A stretch of 64,000 bases of DNA, from NCBI GenBank assembly GCA_024364735.1, contig JAGFNQ010009960.1:1-64000 (forward strand), in the 5' to 3' direction. The stretch comes from Boesenbergia rotunda (Eukaryota > Streptophyta > Magnoliopsida > Zingiberales > Zingiberaceae). The notes beneath the pieces were generated by a model that did no database searches, had not been told where the DNA came from, and worked only from the letters and a program-made list of their open reading frames with translations. Shown here in pieces: positions 11,863 to 24,057 of the stretch; the first letter of the stretch is position 1, and each line of letters opens with the position of its first letter. A program made the position numbers and the translations under genes.

Positions 11863-11892
11863 CGCAGTGTTCCTTCAGGTGCTTATACTAGA

Positions 11893-11915
11893 CTTCCCAC
11901 AGGCGGTGCCAAAAC
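11893..11915 (-). other. Primer-binding site of the Ty3 element
   Basis: In minus orientation the sequence reads TTTTGGCACCGCCTGTGGGA, typical of the tRNA-primed start of Tat-type Ty3 elements. It lies between the LTR and gag ATG. Confidence 0.5.
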
Positions 11916-11927
11916 TTATTTCGAAAG

Positions 11928-12619
11928 TGAATGACGTGGATGACGAATCACGAAAGCGTTGCCCAGGATGATTGCCATGAGAGGAGGACGCCAGCGCTTG
12001 TGAAGTTAACACGAGCATAAGGAGGATACACCGGAAGGAATTCCGGTGGAGTCTTCTCCGACGCTCAAGTCAGAAATCTCTATAATAGGGAGGAAACGAG
12101 AAAAAGTATTAGAGTTTAGTTTTCAATGTGTCCGAGAGCCTTCACCTGGGCACCAAAGCACCTTATATACTTGATATCTCTCCATTCCCACGTCTCTACC
12201 TCCCCCTCACGTTTAATGGTCATTAGTTACCTGACAGTTGTTCTCCTCTACGGCCGGTAATGGTGACCACGACTATTAAGTCCATTATTACCATGCGTTA
12301 CAGGGAATAACCACTTGCCGGATTTCCTGTTCTGGAAAAAGGCAGGGGGGGAGGGGGGAGGTGCCTGGAGCTTTCCTCATCTGTTCTCTTCTGCCCCAAC
12401 TGTTCTGTGGGCTCCACTTTCCCGAGATAGTCTCGGGACTTGACCTTCCAACCTGGTCTTGAATCCTCCTCCATTCTCCCGACTTGGTCTCGGGACTCGA
12501 TCTCCCGACTTGGTCTCGGGTCTTCCTCTATTTTCCTGAGGTGGTTTCAGGACTTGACCTCCCGACCTGATCTCGGGTCTCTAGCCTGGTCAGCATGACC
12601 ACGTAGCTTTTTCGTATCA
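11928..12619 (-). repeat. 5' LTR of the Ty3 element (approximate ends)
   Basis: In minus orientation it begins TGATACGAAAAAGCTACG at 12619 and ends ...GTCATTCA at 11928. It contains a repeated CCCGACTTGGTCTCGGG-type motif near 12420-12580. The partner LTR is not in the window, so ends are approximate. Confidence 0.45.
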
Positions 12620-12915
12620 TGTGTTCTCTAAGATTACTCATCTCTATCCGTCTAATTCTCAATACTCATTTAATGTTTAAATTACTCTTTCTCTATGCTT
12701 GGCCAGGGGCGGAGCTAGGATATTAATTCAATGTAGGCAAATTACGAAAGACGCTTTCCTCGATCTAGTTCTGGTGACATACCAACGATAGTGTCATTGC
12801 TGAAACTCTCAACTTTCGAAGCCACAATGTTTTTGCTTGGCAGAGTAGTGATCGACTTTAGTTCATGCATTTTAACGAGACCACAAATCAAACATCTATA
12901 ATTGAGATTTAGCCA
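12620..12915. other. Intergenic, no feature recognised
   Basis: About 300 bp of unique-looking AT-rich sequence. A GGGGCGGAGCTAGGAT motif near 12708 recalls small-element ends, but no partner was found. Confidence 0.3.
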
Positions 12916-12924
12916 TTAACTCAA

Positions 12925-15900
12925 CGACTTTTTACCAAAGGGCGTACCCAAGAATTGGTATTTACCAAAAGGCGTACCATGGTTTCATTGTTACCAAAGG
13001 GCGTACCTATTTTAGTGAACTTCCTCTTATACCCCTCCTGCCAAGTACTGCATGTCTTTCTCTTTCTCAGTAACGAATTCTGAGACAACTGAACATGCTT
13101 TTTCAGACTTTTCATTTTAAAATAATGTATTATGAAATCAGCTAAAAAAAGTAAGGTAAAGAAAGAAAAAATATTTCAGTTAAAAAAATATCTCTTCCAA
13201 CGTGATTGCAAAAATATAAAGAGATGATTTTTTATATTTGATTAATATAAATTAATATATTAAATAATATTTAATAAATATATTAATATATAAAAAAACT
13301 TATCAAAACACGTAATTTCATATTCAAACGCAGGGTCTGAAATCACGCTAGGAGGGTCCGAACACATCTATGTTCAGGCCCTAGGAGTTGATTTTATCAA
13401 GTTGATTTTTATCAACTTGATTCTACATTTATTTCTATATAAATGACAGTGAAACTTGATAAAAATTAATTTTTATAAAAATTAATTCCTTGCAGATTCT
13501 ATATCAACTTGATTTTAACTATTAAATATTTTTTTGTCAATTTAACTAATTAATGACTAAACTGCTCACTTACAAAGTTTGGAAGGCTTGAACACAAATG
13601 TGTTCAGACCCTCTTTGGGCCTGAAGTCATCTACGTGCACTTAAAATTTTTTTATTTTAAAAATATTTTTTATAATATTTAATCATGATTTATTAAATTA
13701 AATAAAAATATCAATAGTTCTAGGAGATGATATTTTTGGTGTCCAAACTTCTAATGATTATAAATTATGTTGCAATAGGAGTTTTTTAGGTCCATCAGTG
13801 GGTTTTCACCAAAACCTACTGATGAACCTAGGATATTTAGATTTCTCAAAACCTAATATCAATAGTTAGAGTTGAGCTAGGAGATGGTATTTTTGGCGTC
13901 TAAACTTATTGAAATCAAAATACCAATTCTTGGGTATGCCCTTTGGTAAAAAGCCTAAAATATCCTCTTTTGGTAAAGACTTATTTTCTACGATATGACA
14001 TTCTTTTTATCAAGGTTGGATACCTAGAGCTATATTTACAGAACATCCAACACACCACGGAGGAAATACATCCATGATCCATCCCATCACTTCTTTTTTT
14101 CATCTTTAGCTGCCTCATGAGCTGCTTGATTAGTAGCAACGTAAATAAATTAGAAAGGCCTGAAATATTTTGATTTCAGGCCCAGCATGGGCCTGAAATT
14201 AGATGACTTCAGGTCCGACGTGGACTCAAATTTTTTTTTCTATTTTAAAATTTTTTAATAATATTTAATCATGATTTATTAAATTAATTATTTATTATGC
14301 ATGTAATCTTTTATATAATTCTACAAGTTATGACAAAATCCTCTCATTTTATTGAAATACTTAGGTATGATCAAAACATGTTTATATTTGTTTAAACTTG
14401 AAATCAGAAAGTTCCATCTGAATATTACCTAAATACATAATGCATAGCAAAATTGGGTTCCTTGCAGACTATTAACTCATATTTTCAGAATTTGTTGCAA
14501 TAGGACTTTTGTAGGTCCATCAATGGGTTTTGGTGGAAACCCACTGATGGACCTAGGATATTTGGATTTCTCAATACTCGATATCACTAGTTAGAGTTAA
14601 ACTTAGTCCTAATGAATATTAATTATGTTCTCATACCGTATCAGTTGGCACAGAACGATTGCAACATAATTTATAAACTTAGTCCTATTGCAACATAATT
14701 TATAATCATTAGAAGTTTGAACACCAAAAATACCATCTCCTAGCTCAACTCTAACTATTGATATTGGATTTTGATAAATCCAAATATCCTAAGTCCATCA
14801 GTGGGTTTTGGTGAAAACCCACCGATAGACCTAAAAATCTCTTATTGCAACATAATTTATAATCATTAGAAGTTTGGACACCAAAAATACCATCTCCTAG
14901 CTCAAATCTAACTATTGATATTGTTTTTTGAGAAATCCAAATATCCTAGGTCCATCAGTGGGGTTTGGTGAAAACCTACTAATAGACCTAAAAAACTTCT
15001 ATTCTAACATAATTTATAATCATTAGAAGTTTGGACACCAAAAATATCATCTCTTAGCTCAACTCTAACTATTGATATTGGGTTTTGAGAAATCCAAATA
15101 TCCTAGGTTCATCAGTGGGTTTTGGTGATAACCCACTGATAGACCTAAAAAACTCCTATTGCAACATAATTTATAACTATTAGAAGTTTGAATACCAAAA
15201 ATACCATCTCCTAAAACTATTGATATTTTTATTTAATTTAATAAATCATAATTAAATATTATAAAAAATATGTTTAAAATAAAAAAATTTTGAGTGCACG
15301 TAAAGCTTGAAGTCATATGACTTCAGGCCCAAAGAGGGCCTGAACACATCAGTGTTCTGGCCCTCCAAACTTCGTAAGTGAGTAGTTTAGTCATTAATTA
15401 GTTAAATTGATAAAAATATCTAATAGTTTTTTAAAATCAAGTTGATACAGAATCTGCAAGGAAATAATTTTTATAAAAATTAATTTTCATCAAGTTTCAC
15501 TGTCATTTTTATAGAAATAAATGTAGGATCAAGTTGATAAAAATCAACTTGATAAAATCAACTCCTAGGGTCTGAACACATCTGTATTCAGGTCCTTCTA
15601 GCGTGATTTCAGACCCTGCATTTGAATCTGAAATTATGTGTGTTTGATAGATTTTTTTATATATTAATATATTTATTAAATATTATTTAATATATTAATT
15701 TATATTAATCAAATATAAAAAATCATCTCTTTATATTTTTTGCAATCACGTTAGAAGAGATATTTTTTTAACTAAAATATTTTTTCTTTCTTTACCTTAT
15801 TTTTTTAGCCGATTTCATAATATATTATTTTAAAATGAAAAATCTGAAAAAATATGTTAGTTATCTCGGAATTCGTTACTGAAAAAGAGAAATAGAAAGA

Positions 15901-16035
15901 GAAAGACATACAATACTTGGCAGGAGGTGTATAAGAGAAAATTCGCTAAATAAGTGCGCCATTTGATAACAATAAAACCATAATACATATTTTGATAAAT
16001 ATCAATTTTTCAGTAAGTCTTTTGGTAAAAAACCG
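12925..16035. mobile_element. Long-inverted-repeat Mutator-like element (3111 bp, 9-bp TSD)
   Basis: The outer ends are inverted copies: CGACTTTTTACCAAAGGGCG at 12925 and CGGTTTTTTACCAAAAGACT in reverse complement from 16035. They are flanked by the 9-bp direct repeat TTAACTCAA (12916-12924 and 16036-16044). The inverted arms extend about 800 bp each (12925-13730 against 15205-16035) with high similarity and only small gaps. The 9-bp duplication and long TIRs match Mutator-like elements. There is no transposase ORF, so it is non-autonomous. The arms could fold into a very long hairpin RNA if transcribed. Confidence 0.8.
13715..15220. repeat. About 157-bp repeat units in both orientations inside the Mutator-like element
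   Basis: The unit contains TTGCAACATAATTTATAATC, ACACCAAAAATACCATCTCC and TCCATCAGTGGGTTTTGGTG. About three tandem copies lie at 14690-15210, with forward or partial copies at 13715-13920 and 14480-14640. Each unit includes its own stem: TCCATCAGTGGGTTTT pairs with AAAACCCACTGAT. At 13918-13956 the outer TIR sequence recurs inverted, so the left third is itself bounded by inverted repeats. Confidence 0.75.
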
Positions 16036-16044
16036 TTAACTCAA

Positions 16045-17532
16045 ACTCGAAAGTAAATTTTAAAAGAATAAAAAGTGTCGTCGTCGTTTTGCAAAACACA
16101 TAAATTCGAAAGTTTAGGAAATTAAAGTTTCTTTTGATTGAGGAGAGGGTTGAGGAAATAGACACGTATCTTAAAGGTGGAGCGAAAAGGGAGACAAAAT
16201 TTAATTAGAGTTGTAATATATATTTTTTTTAAACCCGGCAATGTAATAATATTTTTTTTCCAAGGCTCGGTGGGGCCTGTGCATGGTTTGTAAGAAAGAT
16301 AGCGACAAACGATATGGATTCTACCATTTCAATTTCAATATTATTTCAGAGGTTTAGGGGCTGAAGTTTATAAAATAAATAAATAAATAAAATTTATATT
16401 TAAAAATTTTATTAGAATGAATTAAGTAATTAAATGAATAATAATAATAATTAGTTAATGGCATGCAAAATAAATAAATTCAAATACATAAAATTTATTT
16501 ATAAGTTTTTTAAATTTAAAATAGAATTTATATAATATTTTAATAAGGTTATGGGAATTGATCGGTTTAGGCAACGTTTCAAATAATTCCGTACTTTTTA
16601 TTCCGTATGTTTCAAATAATTTCGAATCCTAGGACGTTGAATTTTTAAATCGTCCATCGCGAACGCTTTCTGATTTATCCTAGTAATCGATGAGAAACTT
16701 TCGTAGATCCGGATCGATCATCTCAAGTTTGTCTGCTACTTAGTCCAATAATTTTTTCTCTTCAAATGCATGTCGTCTCTGTGGTCACCATCCAGTATCC
16801 ATTCACTTCCTCTGTCGATTGTTTTCACCTCTCCCGCACGCGCCGTCGCCGCTGCTGCCGCCACCGCCGTGAGCTATCGCCGGAGAAGATGCCTCTGTTG
16901 CCGCCGTGATGTGTCGTTAGAGAAGGTGCTGTTGTGAGGTCTGGAACATTATGTACCAGTGAATTTGACACGGCTCAGGCCGTTCTTGGGCCAGAATGTC
17001 CATCCCGATGAACCTGCCTGCCTGTGCTGGCTCTGCCTTTTGTCCAAACCCAGTGTCGGGGCCTGGACTGGCTCCGCCCCAGGCTGAGGGCCGTGGCCCC
17101 CTCTATTCCCATTTAAATTAGCCACTGTCTACTATACATAATCAAGGGGTAGATGATATTGGATGATCTAGGATAGACATTATCATCTTTTTTGCTTCAA
17201 CAATAGTTATATATTAAATTCCTACAATTGACATAATTGATATTTGCATGGGTGATTCAATTCTTTACTAGTACAAATTACTTTGTTGGTGGCAAAAAAC
17301 GATTCGCTCGTCCCCAGCATCCCCGTCAACCCGTCCCAGGACCAACACGGAAGAGGTAAATCACGAAGACTACTAGCTCGGATGCTATGGCTAGCACGTG
17401 GGAAGGATGGACATTACAAATTACCTTATTGAGTGTTACTTGTCTATATCTAATTGGAGAATTGACAATACTAAACTATTTAGGATAAATATTATCATTT
17501 TTTATTCTAACAACACTCATTCATTAAACCCC
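16045..17532. other. Intergenic, AT-rich, no gene found
   Basis: AT-rich spacer with short A/T repeats around 16370-16560. A GC-rich patch at 16780-16920 has (CCG)n-like codons but no sustained reading frame. No similarity to the neighbouring elements was recognised. Confidence 0.4.
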
Positions 17533-17670
17533 ATTAACGTAGCTGAGTTGGTATAGAAAGGTGATATATTTGTATCACAGGGATAAGATTAGAATCCTCT
17601 AGTATTTTCGACCAATTCTATCGGAACTTAGGAATTTTATTTAACTAGAGTTTATTTTTTCTGAGTACGA
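17533..17670 (+). mobile_element. tRNA-derived SINE candidate
   Basis: A perfect A-box-like TAGCTGAGTTGG lies at about 17541-17552, and a degenerate B box GATTAGAATCC about 35 bp later. An unrelated body follows. This spacing is that of an RNA polymerase III promoter in plant SINEs. No tRNA cloverleaf is complete. Confidence 0.4.
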
Positions 17671-17920
17671 GTGCCATTCCTCGCAGAACTGAAAGAATCA
17701 ACACTGGGATCCATATCACGGACAAGCAAATCTGATGGTGATACGCAAGCATTATTCATGCCAAAATATCCTGCTTAAGAGACACATACAGACACTCAAG
17801 TTCAACAATGGGCAAACAAGACCAAGTTACATAACCACGATGGACATGTAACTTTTTTGTTCATGGATTACAGTCACAAAGTCGGATAGAAAAATTGATG
17901 AGTTTTGTTCTTTCTTTTTT

Positions 17921-17926
17921 TTTATT
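17921..17926 (-). terminator. Putative poly(A) signal of the HD-ZIP IV gene
   Basis: AATAAA on the minus strand, about 210 bp past the stop codon at 18135, within an A/T-rich tail. Confidence 0.4.
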
Positions 17927-18134
17927 GAAGACTCTGAAGGTTTGAACAGATGAGTAGGAAAGTACAGGCATTCTTCAATCCCCATTTGCAGAAGCTCCAG
18001 CTGCTCCTGTAAAATTTGGCCACAAAATTATGGAAAGGGATGAGTTGTTGAATGATAAACAAGAACATTGCTTGTGAACCTAACGACCAATCAATGGCAT
18101 ATCCAGAAGCTACAATTCTTTAATTTTACCCGTA

Positions 18135-21118
18135 TTACTGAAGATTATTGGATGAGATAATGGCTCTTATTCTGCTACAGGTGCAAGACAAAAGGCTGTT
18201 CACTATGTCTATAGTTCCAGCAGGGATCCTAGAATCAGGAGCTGAGTCTATGAAGATCTGAAATGCCACAGTGAGAAGACACCCCTCACGTTTAGCCTCA
18301 TCATTTTGCATGGAAGAATTTTCATCAGGGAATATGACAAAGCCCGAAGGCAGCAGTGCCACAAAGTTGGGGTCTCCACCACCAAGCACTGCATTGATTA
18401 TGGCAGTATCGACAGGAGCATAAATCATGTATGTGCAAGTCGAGTCACTGCACATCTCTTGTAGTATCATCGTCGTGTTCCCCTCGCCAGGAAGCTAGAT
18501 TTATCACCAATAATTACTAATCATACTGGCAATTCAGAATTAATTGAATAGCAAGATAAACATGTTTTGCTTACTCCAACTGCAAACAGGGAGACACAGT
18601 TGCCTTCTTCTTGGCTGTTTAAAACGGTAGCTGCTTCATAAACCATGGCTCCATGCAGCAAAATGTCCCACTGTTTCACATGAACAATCAAACTTGAGCA
18701 AAGCTCAGAAAAGGCACCAAAGTTTTTAGCCTCCTTTACCTGGTTTCGCGTCGGCAAATTGCACAGGAAATCGAAAACTCTCTTGGGAGTGACTGGCAAC
18801 CAGATTGAAGTGCTAGCACCAAGTACAGTGCCGGCAGGTCTCCCTGGGTCTCCATCGTTCTTCCTGCTCCTGATCATCACCTCTTTTGTTGCAGCACCAG
18901 TTACGTCAGTCCACTGGTGAATCAGAGAGCCGCTTACACCACTGCAAAAGCTCATCACCATCCTTTCCGATAGCTTTAGTATGTTCTTGGTTCCCTCAGC
19001 GTTCCCTACCAAAGACATAGAAGATATATATATAAAACAAGAAGAAAGTTTATAAAGAATATATAGTCAATCTTTGTAGTTTTAGTTTATGAAAAGAAGA
19101 ATGAAACAGCAGTACCAATGTAAGCAGTGGAATTGCTGAGACCAGCTAATTTCTCGCATTGCCTTTCCATTCTCGCTAACCATCTTTTTGCTCCAAATGC
19201 AAGACCAGATTTGACGATTCCCTTGTACATGTCATGAACCTGTCCGTCATCCACTTCAACATGCTCCACCCATACGACCTACAAGCCACGTAAAATGAGA
19301 ATCAAAAACGAAAGAATCGCCCTTCTAATTCATTGATCGAAGGTCCAGTACCTTTGAGCAATCATTAGGCATTTGATGAATGATGAATCCGGAGGGCTTT
19401 CTCCTGAACTTAGCCATGGGATTTTGGCGCACTTCGAAGGAAACATCAACCACAGCCCACAGTCCTCCCTCATGCTGCTTGCAGTGCCTCAAGAACAAGC
19501 CCTCCCTAACAGGAACGAGAGGGGTTGGTACCTGCAACTCAGCCGTTATCTGAGAAAGACAAAAAAATTTCAGCTTCGAGATTGGACGAGATAATCGGAT
19601 TAGTGAAGAAGAACCTCCAAAGTTGAAATCTTTACCAATTGCAGAGTGCCGTCGTAGCTTCCCGCTGCTCCAGCGGAATACACCTCCACAATGGCTGCTC
19701 CTGTGACAATGCTGGAGAACAACGCAATCCACTTATCCTGCACGGCATCAAAATCCACAAAGATAAGAAGACCTTGCACTGCTCCATGTTACACATTTTC
19801 CATCACCAAATCTGCCTACCACGTCCATGAACATTTCCACCAGCGTCTCTGCAGGCATGGCCACAATGGCAGTGGCCCGGGTGGCCTCGGTACTCAGGTT
19901 CCCATTCTTGGGTCCGAGCCCATTTGTGAAAGCTCGGGCATACTCGGCCAGGTTTAAGGCTTCAGTGAGCCCGTCGCGGCCGGCAATCCACATCGGCTCG
20001 CCCAGCTTAGCCAGTGTCAGAAGCTCTTCCATGGCAAGCTCAGCCAAAGCAATAGATGCCGACTTCCCAAACTCAGGTCTATTCTTTTTGCATGAAGTCG
20101 AACTCGAACTCGAACTCAAACCCGAAACCGAACCCGGTTTAGGTTGAGCTTGAACTCCGGCTGCTTGGAACGGTATCAGATGTGCCCCTGTGCGCTTAGC
20201 AATCATTGTCGTGACTCTTTGGATCTATCGTAAATGTAAATGAATATGTTAAGATTTTGATCGATCCATGATTGGCTCGATCAATGCTTATAGTAAAAAT
20301 ACCTGATCTCGTAACCGACTGTTTTCGGCTAGTAGTTGTTGCTCGTCGATAGAGATCTCGCCGAGGGAGGGCAGGCCACCACAGTTGGGACAACAAGCAC
20401 TGTTGAGTGCTTCCTTCAACTTCAAGTTGTCAGATAGAAGAAGCTCATTCTCTTCTTTCAGCCTTTGATTTTCCTCTCGCTCAAGTTGATTCTGTATTGG
20501 AATTTAGATGTAAATCAATTTAATGACATAGGAAAAGTAGAAGAATTAGAATTAAAGTAGACATAGATCGAATCAAGCTGAAAAGTGGACAAGTAAAAGA
20601 TTAAGTTATTGAGTTTATGATGCGACCAACTAATTTAGTTCGAGTGTGATAGCTATACGATAAACATGATCCTCTCACCCTTGTTTGTGTTCTCTTGTTT
20701 TGGAACCAAAATTTCACTTGCATTGGGTCTAGACAGAGTTCTTGCCCCAACTCCTTCCTTTGTTTATCATCCGGATGAGGACATTCTTGAAAGAACCTAA
20801 AATAAATGATCATTAAAATATAATGTTATTTTTTTTTATCAAGCCAATATAGATATAAATAGATAAATTGAAACAACAATCTTACGCTTCGAGTCGCTGG
20901 ATTTGTTCCGTCATATGTCTATGATTGATCTTTCTCTTCCCGAGATTCAAAGAATCTTCCGCAATGTTCGATGTGATGATCACATCAGTTCTTAGGGTGT
21001 CAGGGAAGTGATGGTTGTTGCCATCCAGAATGCTATCGAATAATTGATCCATCATTGTCGACTCATTTGGTATAACATTTCGTTGTAGCTGCTGCTCTTG
21101 TTCCTCAGTCATGTCCAT
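18135..21118 (-). CDS. HD-ZIP class IV homeodomain-START transcription factor, intact, 709 aa
   Basis: Ten coding exons splice without a break (high to low): 20886-21118, 20679-20796, 20303-20491, 19820-20224, 19636-19737, 19352-19549, 19116-19278, 18740-19005, 18575-18670, 18135-18494. Every junction has GT/AG and the total is 2130 bp. Residues about 60-115 are the homeodomain, with helix 3 [14 protein letters not shown] leucine zipper-loop-zipper with CCPNCGG follows (about 117-185). START begins near [20 protein letters not shown] (about 240), and a C-terminal domain ends in [14 protein letters not shown]. These proteins bind L1-box DNA and control epidermal, trichome or anthocyanin programmes (ROC/ATML1/HDG group). 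Length is normal. The start is the first in-frame ATG, just after a possible leader splice acceptor. The exact paralogue cannot be named. Confidence 0.95.
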
Positions 21119-22560
21119 GAATTGTGACTATAGATATATCAACACAATTGATTAGAGAGTTTATGGATGTATAAATATAATTCTAATTCGGAAATGAATT
21201 GCAAATATGAAAAATTAGAGGCAAGAACAATTTACTTGTTGATCTATATATACAATAGAGATATATATAAGCAAAATTAGTATATTTGTTGATCCCTTAT
21301 TCAATTAGGATGATTTAATTTGATGAACCAAGAATGTACGTAGTTGACATGATAAAACTTCTTAAATAAACTTGTAGCTAAACAAACCTAAACACCCTTA
21401 ATATACATCTAGTGAAAGAATGATCATAGAATTTCTCTGAACATAATTGAATTAAATAAAAAATTAGGGATTAACAAAAACGGAAAATAGTGAATACTCT
21501 CTTTGGATACCTTCAACAAGATTTCAACAATACAATAGATTACCATAGATTGGAAGTGCATATGACAAACTAATTGTAAATATCTTCAAGAAAATCATGT
21601 GTATATTGCCTTAGGAACTCGAGGGAGCGTGGCGAGCAAGAATCAAAAGAAATAAACAAACAACTCGAGCTAGCGAGCAAGAATCAAAAGAAATAAACAA
21701 ACATTGAAATGTTCACAAATGAAAACTATAAGCAAGAATAGTCTATTTGGTGATGGTTTATCAAATTACGGTGATCGGTACAAGATGATCATCGATGATT
21801 AATGGAATCAGGGCAATTGTTACACAAAAGTTCATCAACACTCGATGCTACCACGAAGTCGAGTAAAAGTTCCCGATCACCAAAAGTATTTTCATCATTC
21901 ATTTAAGATCTACAAGAAAGAACAACAACTCTACCTCTAAGCGCAAAAGGAGAAGAAATGACAGAGATGGAAATAGTTAAACCTATGAGATTTGACACAT
22001 GATACAAGAAAATCGATGATCACAAAAGAGCCTAACCCTTCCATCCATTATTTGTTAATAAAACCCTAATTAATGGAATGCATGCACACAACTCACCTCC
22101 ATCCCTGGATTTATAGCCAAAATGGGTACTCAAAACTTGGCAAGTAGCAAGGTCTACCCGATCCAAAATATATTCTCACAACTTTGGCAAGGCAAGTGCA
22201 GTGCACCCTAAGAATGTATATTTTTCAGATACGATCTGCAGGGAGAAAAGAGCTCACGCAAAGTCGACTCATAGAACATGTGTTTGCAAAAAGGAAAATA
22301 AATAAATAAACAAACAGTACTTGGGTGTCTGATTTATCTTATACTTGATCATAATGGATAGAAAGAGGCTCACCTGAGGAAATGCCAATGTGGACGCAGT
22401 GTTTCATTCAAGTAGAGCTCATGATTGGGGAAGATGACAAGATGATTTTATCACCATTAATGGAGGAAGAAGAAGCATGAATGCGTGCGTGCATTAATAG
22501 AAGCTCAAGCAAGACAGTGAGCTACATATAAGCTTAAACTTCTTCTTCTTCTTCTTCAAC
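21119..22560 (-). other. 5' leader and leader intron(s) of the HD-ZIP IV gene
   Basis: A splice acceptor (CTATAG, 9 bases before the ATG) and donors of the form CAG/GTGAGC near 22373 and GAG/GTGAG near 22098 suggest one or more non-coding leader exons and long leader introns, common in this gene class. Near 21607-21702 a 45-bp stretch (GAGCAAGAATCAAAAGAAAT) is duplicated in tandem. Transcription start is estimated near 22500. Confidence 0.45.
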
Positions 22561-22678
22561 ACTTAATTATTTGATGGAGGTGGAGAAGTTTAGTGGAAGA
22601 GGGGAGGAGAAAGCAAGGGAAGAGGGTGGAGAAATGGGAAGAGAGGAGTTATTGCAGAAGGTGAAGAGAAGGTAGAAT

Positions 22679-22686
22679 TGCATTTA
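22679..22686 (-). promoter_or_regulatory. L1-box (TAAATGCA) upstream of the HD-ZIP IV gene
   Basis: TAAATGCA on the gene's sense strand matches the epidermal L1-box TAAATGYA that HD-ZIP IV proteins themselves bind. It sits about 1.56 kb upstream of the ATG, just beyond the presumed leader. A second copy, TAAATGTA, is in intron 3 (20231-20238, plus strand). Autoregulation through such boxes is known in this family; here it is inferred. Confidence 0.4.
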
Positions 22687-22799
22687 TTGATGGGCTGGTC
22701 GTGCTGCTTCAGAGGAGGAGGAGAAATAAAGAAGAGCAGCCTGTGTGTTTGAGAGGGTTTGAATTTGTCAACCAAGTCAAAATGAAAATCTAATAACAT

Positions 22800-22964
22800 T
22801 TTTTTGGGTTCTGTTCAGTTAGCAATTAAACAATTATTTTTAGATCTAATTAGAACACAAATTTTACTTGTTCATGCTTAATAGTTTCAAGCACATAACA
22901 AGTTTTTTGTTTGATAAAACAAAGTGGGGTTTTCAAATAAAAAATTAATACTAAAATTAGTATC
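22800..22964. other. Intergenic spacer
   Basis: AT-rich sequence beyond the HD-ZIP promoter; nothing recognised. Confidence 0.3.
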
Positions 22965-23205
22965 CAGGGATATGGTATAGTAGAAAGGCGTCAGATTGTC
23001 ATTTAGACATCCATGATTCGAATCCTAGGTAAGACTCATTTTGTAAGAATTTTTTCTCCAAATGGAATACGTAATTATGGGATGCTAGACTTCTGGACCG
23101 CCCGCCAATACTTTTCGATTTACCGAACTAGTCACCCAAAATTAGATAAAATTAGATTCTTATCTAAATCATCAAATTTTTTTATAACTAAAATTATTTG
23201 CTAAT
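22965..23205 (+). mobile_element. tRNA-derived SINE candidate
   Basis: A B-box-like GATTCGAATCC lies near 23013-23023, with TGGTATAGTAGAAAGG about 40 bp upstream as a degenerate A box. A body with GGATGCTAGACTTCTGGACC follows and a T-rich end comes near 23180. It is distinct from the candidate at 17533. Confidence 0.4.
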
Positions 23206-23330
23206 AACCGTTGTGCGATTAGGATAGATCTCTCTCATGATCGTAGAATACCTGGATTACAATTATTAATAATTGTGATTGCTCTGTATCCAATTATGTC
23301 GGTATGTAATTTCAACAATAGTTATTCAAA

Positions 23331-23700
23331 CACTACAAAATTTATATGAAATAGTTTATTTGTCCCCTCAAGGCACTATGAGATTCAAATAGTGGCAGAA
23401 TTAATGACGAAATTTAAATTTCATTGCTAATTAATGGTTGAAGATTATATGTATTGCTAATTTAGTGACGTAATTTAAATTTCATTTCTATTCATATTTA
23501 ACCTATTTAATTAGCGATGAAATTTTAAATTTGTCACTAATTTAGCGATGGAAACTTAATTCTATCACTGAAATAGCAACGGAATTAAATTCCGTCGCTA
23601 AAATAGCGACATAAGTAAGTTTCATCGCTGAAATAGCGACGGAATGAAGTTTCCGTTGCGAAAATAGCGACGGAATGAAGTTTTCGTTGGATTTTAGTAT
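23331..23700 (+). repeat. CACTA left TIR and subterminal repeats
   Basis: TIR at 23331-23348. About ten copies of AAATAGCGACGGAA and relatives on both strands lie at 23390-23690. Such motifs are binding sites for the transposition protein. Confidence 0.75.
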
Positions 23701-24057
23701 CAAAATTAGGGTTTGATTCCTAATTTTTCTTCCCAACTACTCTTCTTCTCCAATCTCCGGCACGCTCCTCTCCTCTCCGATCTCTAGCATGCATCCCATC
23801 GGTACACTCCTCTCCCATTCCCTCTCCTTTCATCCTGTCACCTTGATTTGATTGCACCTTGGCCACGACTTCACATCGAGGTTGTGAGACCGAACTCACC
23901 TCGGTCAGGGCTAGCTCGATCGACCGTGAGCTTTGTCGTGAGCTGCCCACATTGCATGAGAGAGTCTAATGCATTTTCATTATTTGTAGTTGGAACATAT
24001 TTTGGTTTGATCATCATCACAAAATTTTCCATTGGAGTACCCTTTCAAGTGAAATAA

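Larger units (their letters stand above)
8204..12619 (-). mobile_element. Ty3 (Tat-like) retrotransposon 5' part, minus strand, interrupted
   Basis: Reading right to left: LTR (about 11928-12619), primer-binding site near 11895-11915, gag start at 11862, gag core, then an aspartic protease motif cut off at 8204 by the CACTA terminus. A solo LTR at 8975-11050 splits gag. Gag and protease are full of stops and shifts. Pol is missing from the window. Confidence 0.7.
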
